A DNA stretch of 7,245 bases, taken from Actinomycetota bacterium (GTDB lineage: Bacteria; Actinomycetota; CADDZG01; WHSQ01). The notes under the pieces were generated by a model, which ran no database searches, was not told the DNA's origin, and saw only the letters and a program-made list of their open reading frames with translations. Positions 5,572 through 7,245 of the stretch are shown piece by piece; positions within the stretch are counted from its first letter, which is position 1, and each line of letters starts with the position of its first letter. The position numbers and the translations under genes are program-made. The stretch spans positions 1-7,245 of the forward strand of contig JACDBF010000107.1 in the NCBI GenBank assembly GCA_013695055.1, written 5' to 3'.

Positions 5572-7245
5572 GTGGCACAGACAGAAAAGCGCAATCCGGG
5601 TACGGACGTTATGTCCATTAGTCCCGAGGAAATCTCTTCGGCTCTCAAGCAGTACGTCTCCGATTTCAAGCCCACGCTGGAGCGCGAGGAAGTTGGACGC
5701 GTAGACGAGGTCGGCGACGGCATCGCACGCGTGACGGGGCTCCCCGGCGCTATGGCCAACGAGATGCTGGAGTTCCCCGGAGGCATCGTCGGTCTCGCGA
5801 TGAACCTCGAGGAACACATCATCGGCTGCGTCATCCTGGGCGACGTCTCCCACATCGAAGAAGGATCTCCCGTGAAGCAATCGGGCCAGGTGCTTTCGGT
5901 GGGCGTCGGCGACGAGCTGTTGGGCCGCGTCGTGAACGCGCTCGGCGAGCCGATTGACGGCAAGGGCGCGATCAAGACGTCCGAGCGTCGGCAGCTCGAG
6001 GTTCAGGCCCCCGGCGTGACCGCGCGCCAGCCGGTGAAGGAGCCTCTCCAGACCGGGATCAAGGCCATCGACACCATGACCGCCATCGGCAGAGGCCAGC
6101 GACAGCTCATCATCGGCGACCGCCAGACCGGCAAGACTGCGATTGTGATCGATGCCATCATCAACCAGCGCGAAAATTGGGGAACCGATAAGGCCGTCAA
6201 GTGCATCTACGTGGCCATCGGTCAGAAGGCTTCAACGGTCGCCGAGGTCGTCGCCGCTCTCGATGAAGCCGGCGCCTTGGAATACACGGTCGTCGTCAAC
6301 GCCGCGGCTTCTGATCCGGCGCCCTTCCAGTACCTGGCTCCCTACGCCGGCTGTGCCATGGGCCAGCACTGGATGGAGAACGGTGAGCACGCCCTGATCG
6401 TCTACGACGACCTCTCCAAACAGGCGATCGCCTACCGGCAGATCTCTTTGTTGCTTCGCCGCCCCCCGGGTCGCGAGGCCTATCCCGGCGATGTCTTTTA
6501 TTTGCACTCGCGTCTGCTCGAGCGGGCGGCGAAGCTCTCGGATGACAACGGTGCGGGCTCGATGACTGCGCTGCCCATCATCGAGACCAAGGGCGGCGAC
6601 GTCTCCGCCTACATCCCAACGAACGTTATCTCGATTACCGACGGCCAGATCTTCCTTGAGACGGACTTGTTCTTCTCGGGAGTTCGTCCGGCCATCAACG
6701 TCGGGATATCGGTGTCGCGAGTCGGAGGTAACGCGCAGATCAAGGCCATGAAGAAGGTGGCCGGCCGTTTGCGTCTGGATCTGGCCCAGTTCCGCGCCCT
6801 TGAGGCCTTTGCGGAGTTCGGGTCCGAGCTCGACAAGGCGTCGCAGGCACAGCTCGACCGAGGAGGACGAATGGTCGAGCTTCTCAAGCAGAAGCAATAC
6901 ACGCCTTTCTCGGTAGAAGACGAGGTCATCTCGATCTGGGCGGGAAGCAACGGCTACTTGGACGACATTCCCGTGGACAAGGTCCGTGACTTTGAATCCG
7001 GACTTCTCGAGCACATGCGCACACGCCACTCCGATATCGGCGAATCCATCCGCGACACGGGAGATCTCGACGACGCGCTGAGCGAGAAGCTGGAAGGGGC
7101 CGTCAAGGAGTTCAAGTCCTCGTTCACCGACAAGGTCGATACCGTCGAGACGGTTGCCGCTGAGGAAGGAGTGCCCGAGAGCAGCGACGCGCCGGCCTCG
7201 GAGGCGGGTGACGCCGGCGCCGGCGCGGCGGGCGCAGCACCCGAC
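5572..7245 (+). CDS. atpA: ATP synthase F1 subunit alpha (3' end beyond window)
   Basis: Alpha subunit of the catalytic head; it binds non-catalytic nucleotide and supplies the arginine finger to the beta catalytic sites. The frame stays open for 558 codons to the window edge. The Walker A loop GDRQTGKT is residues 182-189; the YDDLSKQAIAYRQISLLLRR and PGREAYPGDVFYLHSRLLERAAK blocks follow, and the arginine finger is R383 in SVSRVGGNAQ. The family core ends near residue 523; beyond it come at least 35 residues rich in Ala, Gly, Glu and Asp without Lys or Arg (524-558). Start choice: GTG 5572 abuts the atpH stop and has AGGGG 4 nt upstream, but the in-frame ATG at 5611 gives a start that matches E. 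coli numbering exactly (P-loop at 169) though its ribosome binding site is weak. Either is possible; identity is certain. Confidence 0.95.
   Translation, partial: MAQTEKRNPGTDVMSISPEEISSALKQYVSDFKPTLEREEVGRVDEVGDGIARVTGLPGAMANEMLEFPGGIVGLAMNLEEHIIGCVILGDVSHIEEGSPVKQSGQVLSVGVGDELLGRVVNALGEPIDGKGAIKTSERRQLEVQAPGVTARQPVKEPLQTGIKAIDTMTAIGRGQRQLIIGDRQTGKTAIVIDAIINQRENWGTDKAVKCIYVAIGQKASTVAEVVAALDEAGALEYTVVVNAAASDPAPFQYLAPYAGCAMGQHWMENGEHALIVYDDLSKQAIAYRQISLLLRRPPGREAYPGDVFYLHSRLLERAAKLSDDNGAGSMTALPIIETKGGDVSAYIPTNVISITDGQIFLETDLFFSGVRPAINVGISVSRVGGNAQIKAMKKVAGRLRLDLAQFRALEAFAEFGSELDKASQAQLDRGGRMVELLKQKQYTPFSVEDEVISIWAGSNGYLDDIPVDKVRDFESGLLEHMRTRHSDIGESIRDTGDLDDALSEKLEGAVKEFKSSFTDKVDTVETVAAEEGVPESSDAPASEAGDAGAGAAGAAPD

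Noticed and set aside
6232..7029. Antisense open frame (265 codons) opposite atpA
   Set aside because: It lies wholly within the well-conserved atpA and shows no recognisable domain, as expected for third-position GC bias.

Overview
This window is an ordinary housekeeping locus from a high-GC bacterium, most likely a member of the Actinomycetota. The gene order glyA – wecA-type transferase – atpZ/atpI – atpB – atpE – atpF – atpH – atpA is the arrangement familiar around actinobacterial ATP synthase operons. The b and delta subunits are separate genes here, not the b-delta fusion of mycobacteria, so a different or deeper actinobacterial lineage is likely. This placement is inferred from gene order and protein character; no database search was possible.

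Layout: everything is on the + strand and tightly packed. Bases 1-44 hold the end of something upstream and the glyA ribosome binding site. glyA (45-1310, serine hydroxymethyltransferase) is followed after 3 nt by a wecA/tagO-type polyprenyl-phosphate GlcNAc-1-phosphate transferase gene (1314-2438). The 210-base gap 2439-2648 is the only sizeable non-coding stretch. It carries a perfect inverted repeat, TTGTGA-N6-TCACAA (2515-2532), which matches the CRP/GlxR-family operator consensus, and a possible -10 hexamer just downstream. From 2649 to the right edge runs the F1Fo ATP synthase operon: atpZ, atpI (TTG start, overlapping atpZ), atpB (a), atpE (c), atpF (b), atpH (delta) and atpA (alpha, cut by the window edge). 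atpG, atpD and atpC are expected next but lie outside.

How it works together: the atp genes build the proton-driven rotary ATP synthase. Subunits a and c form the proton path (a-R177, c-E73), b and delta form the peripheral stalk, and alpha belongs to the catalytic head. AtpZ and AtpI are small membrane proteins linked to assembly or Mg2+ supply. glyA supplies one-carbon units and glycine, and the WecA-type enzyme starts lipid-linked cell-envelope polymer synthesis; both may be transcribed separately from atp.

I see no mobile element, CRISPR array, RNA gene or novel multi-gene system. The points most worth a second look are the CRP-like operator in front of the atp operon, the acidic Ala/Gly-rich extension at the C terminus of the alpha subunit, and the His/Asp/Glu-rich tail of the a subunit.
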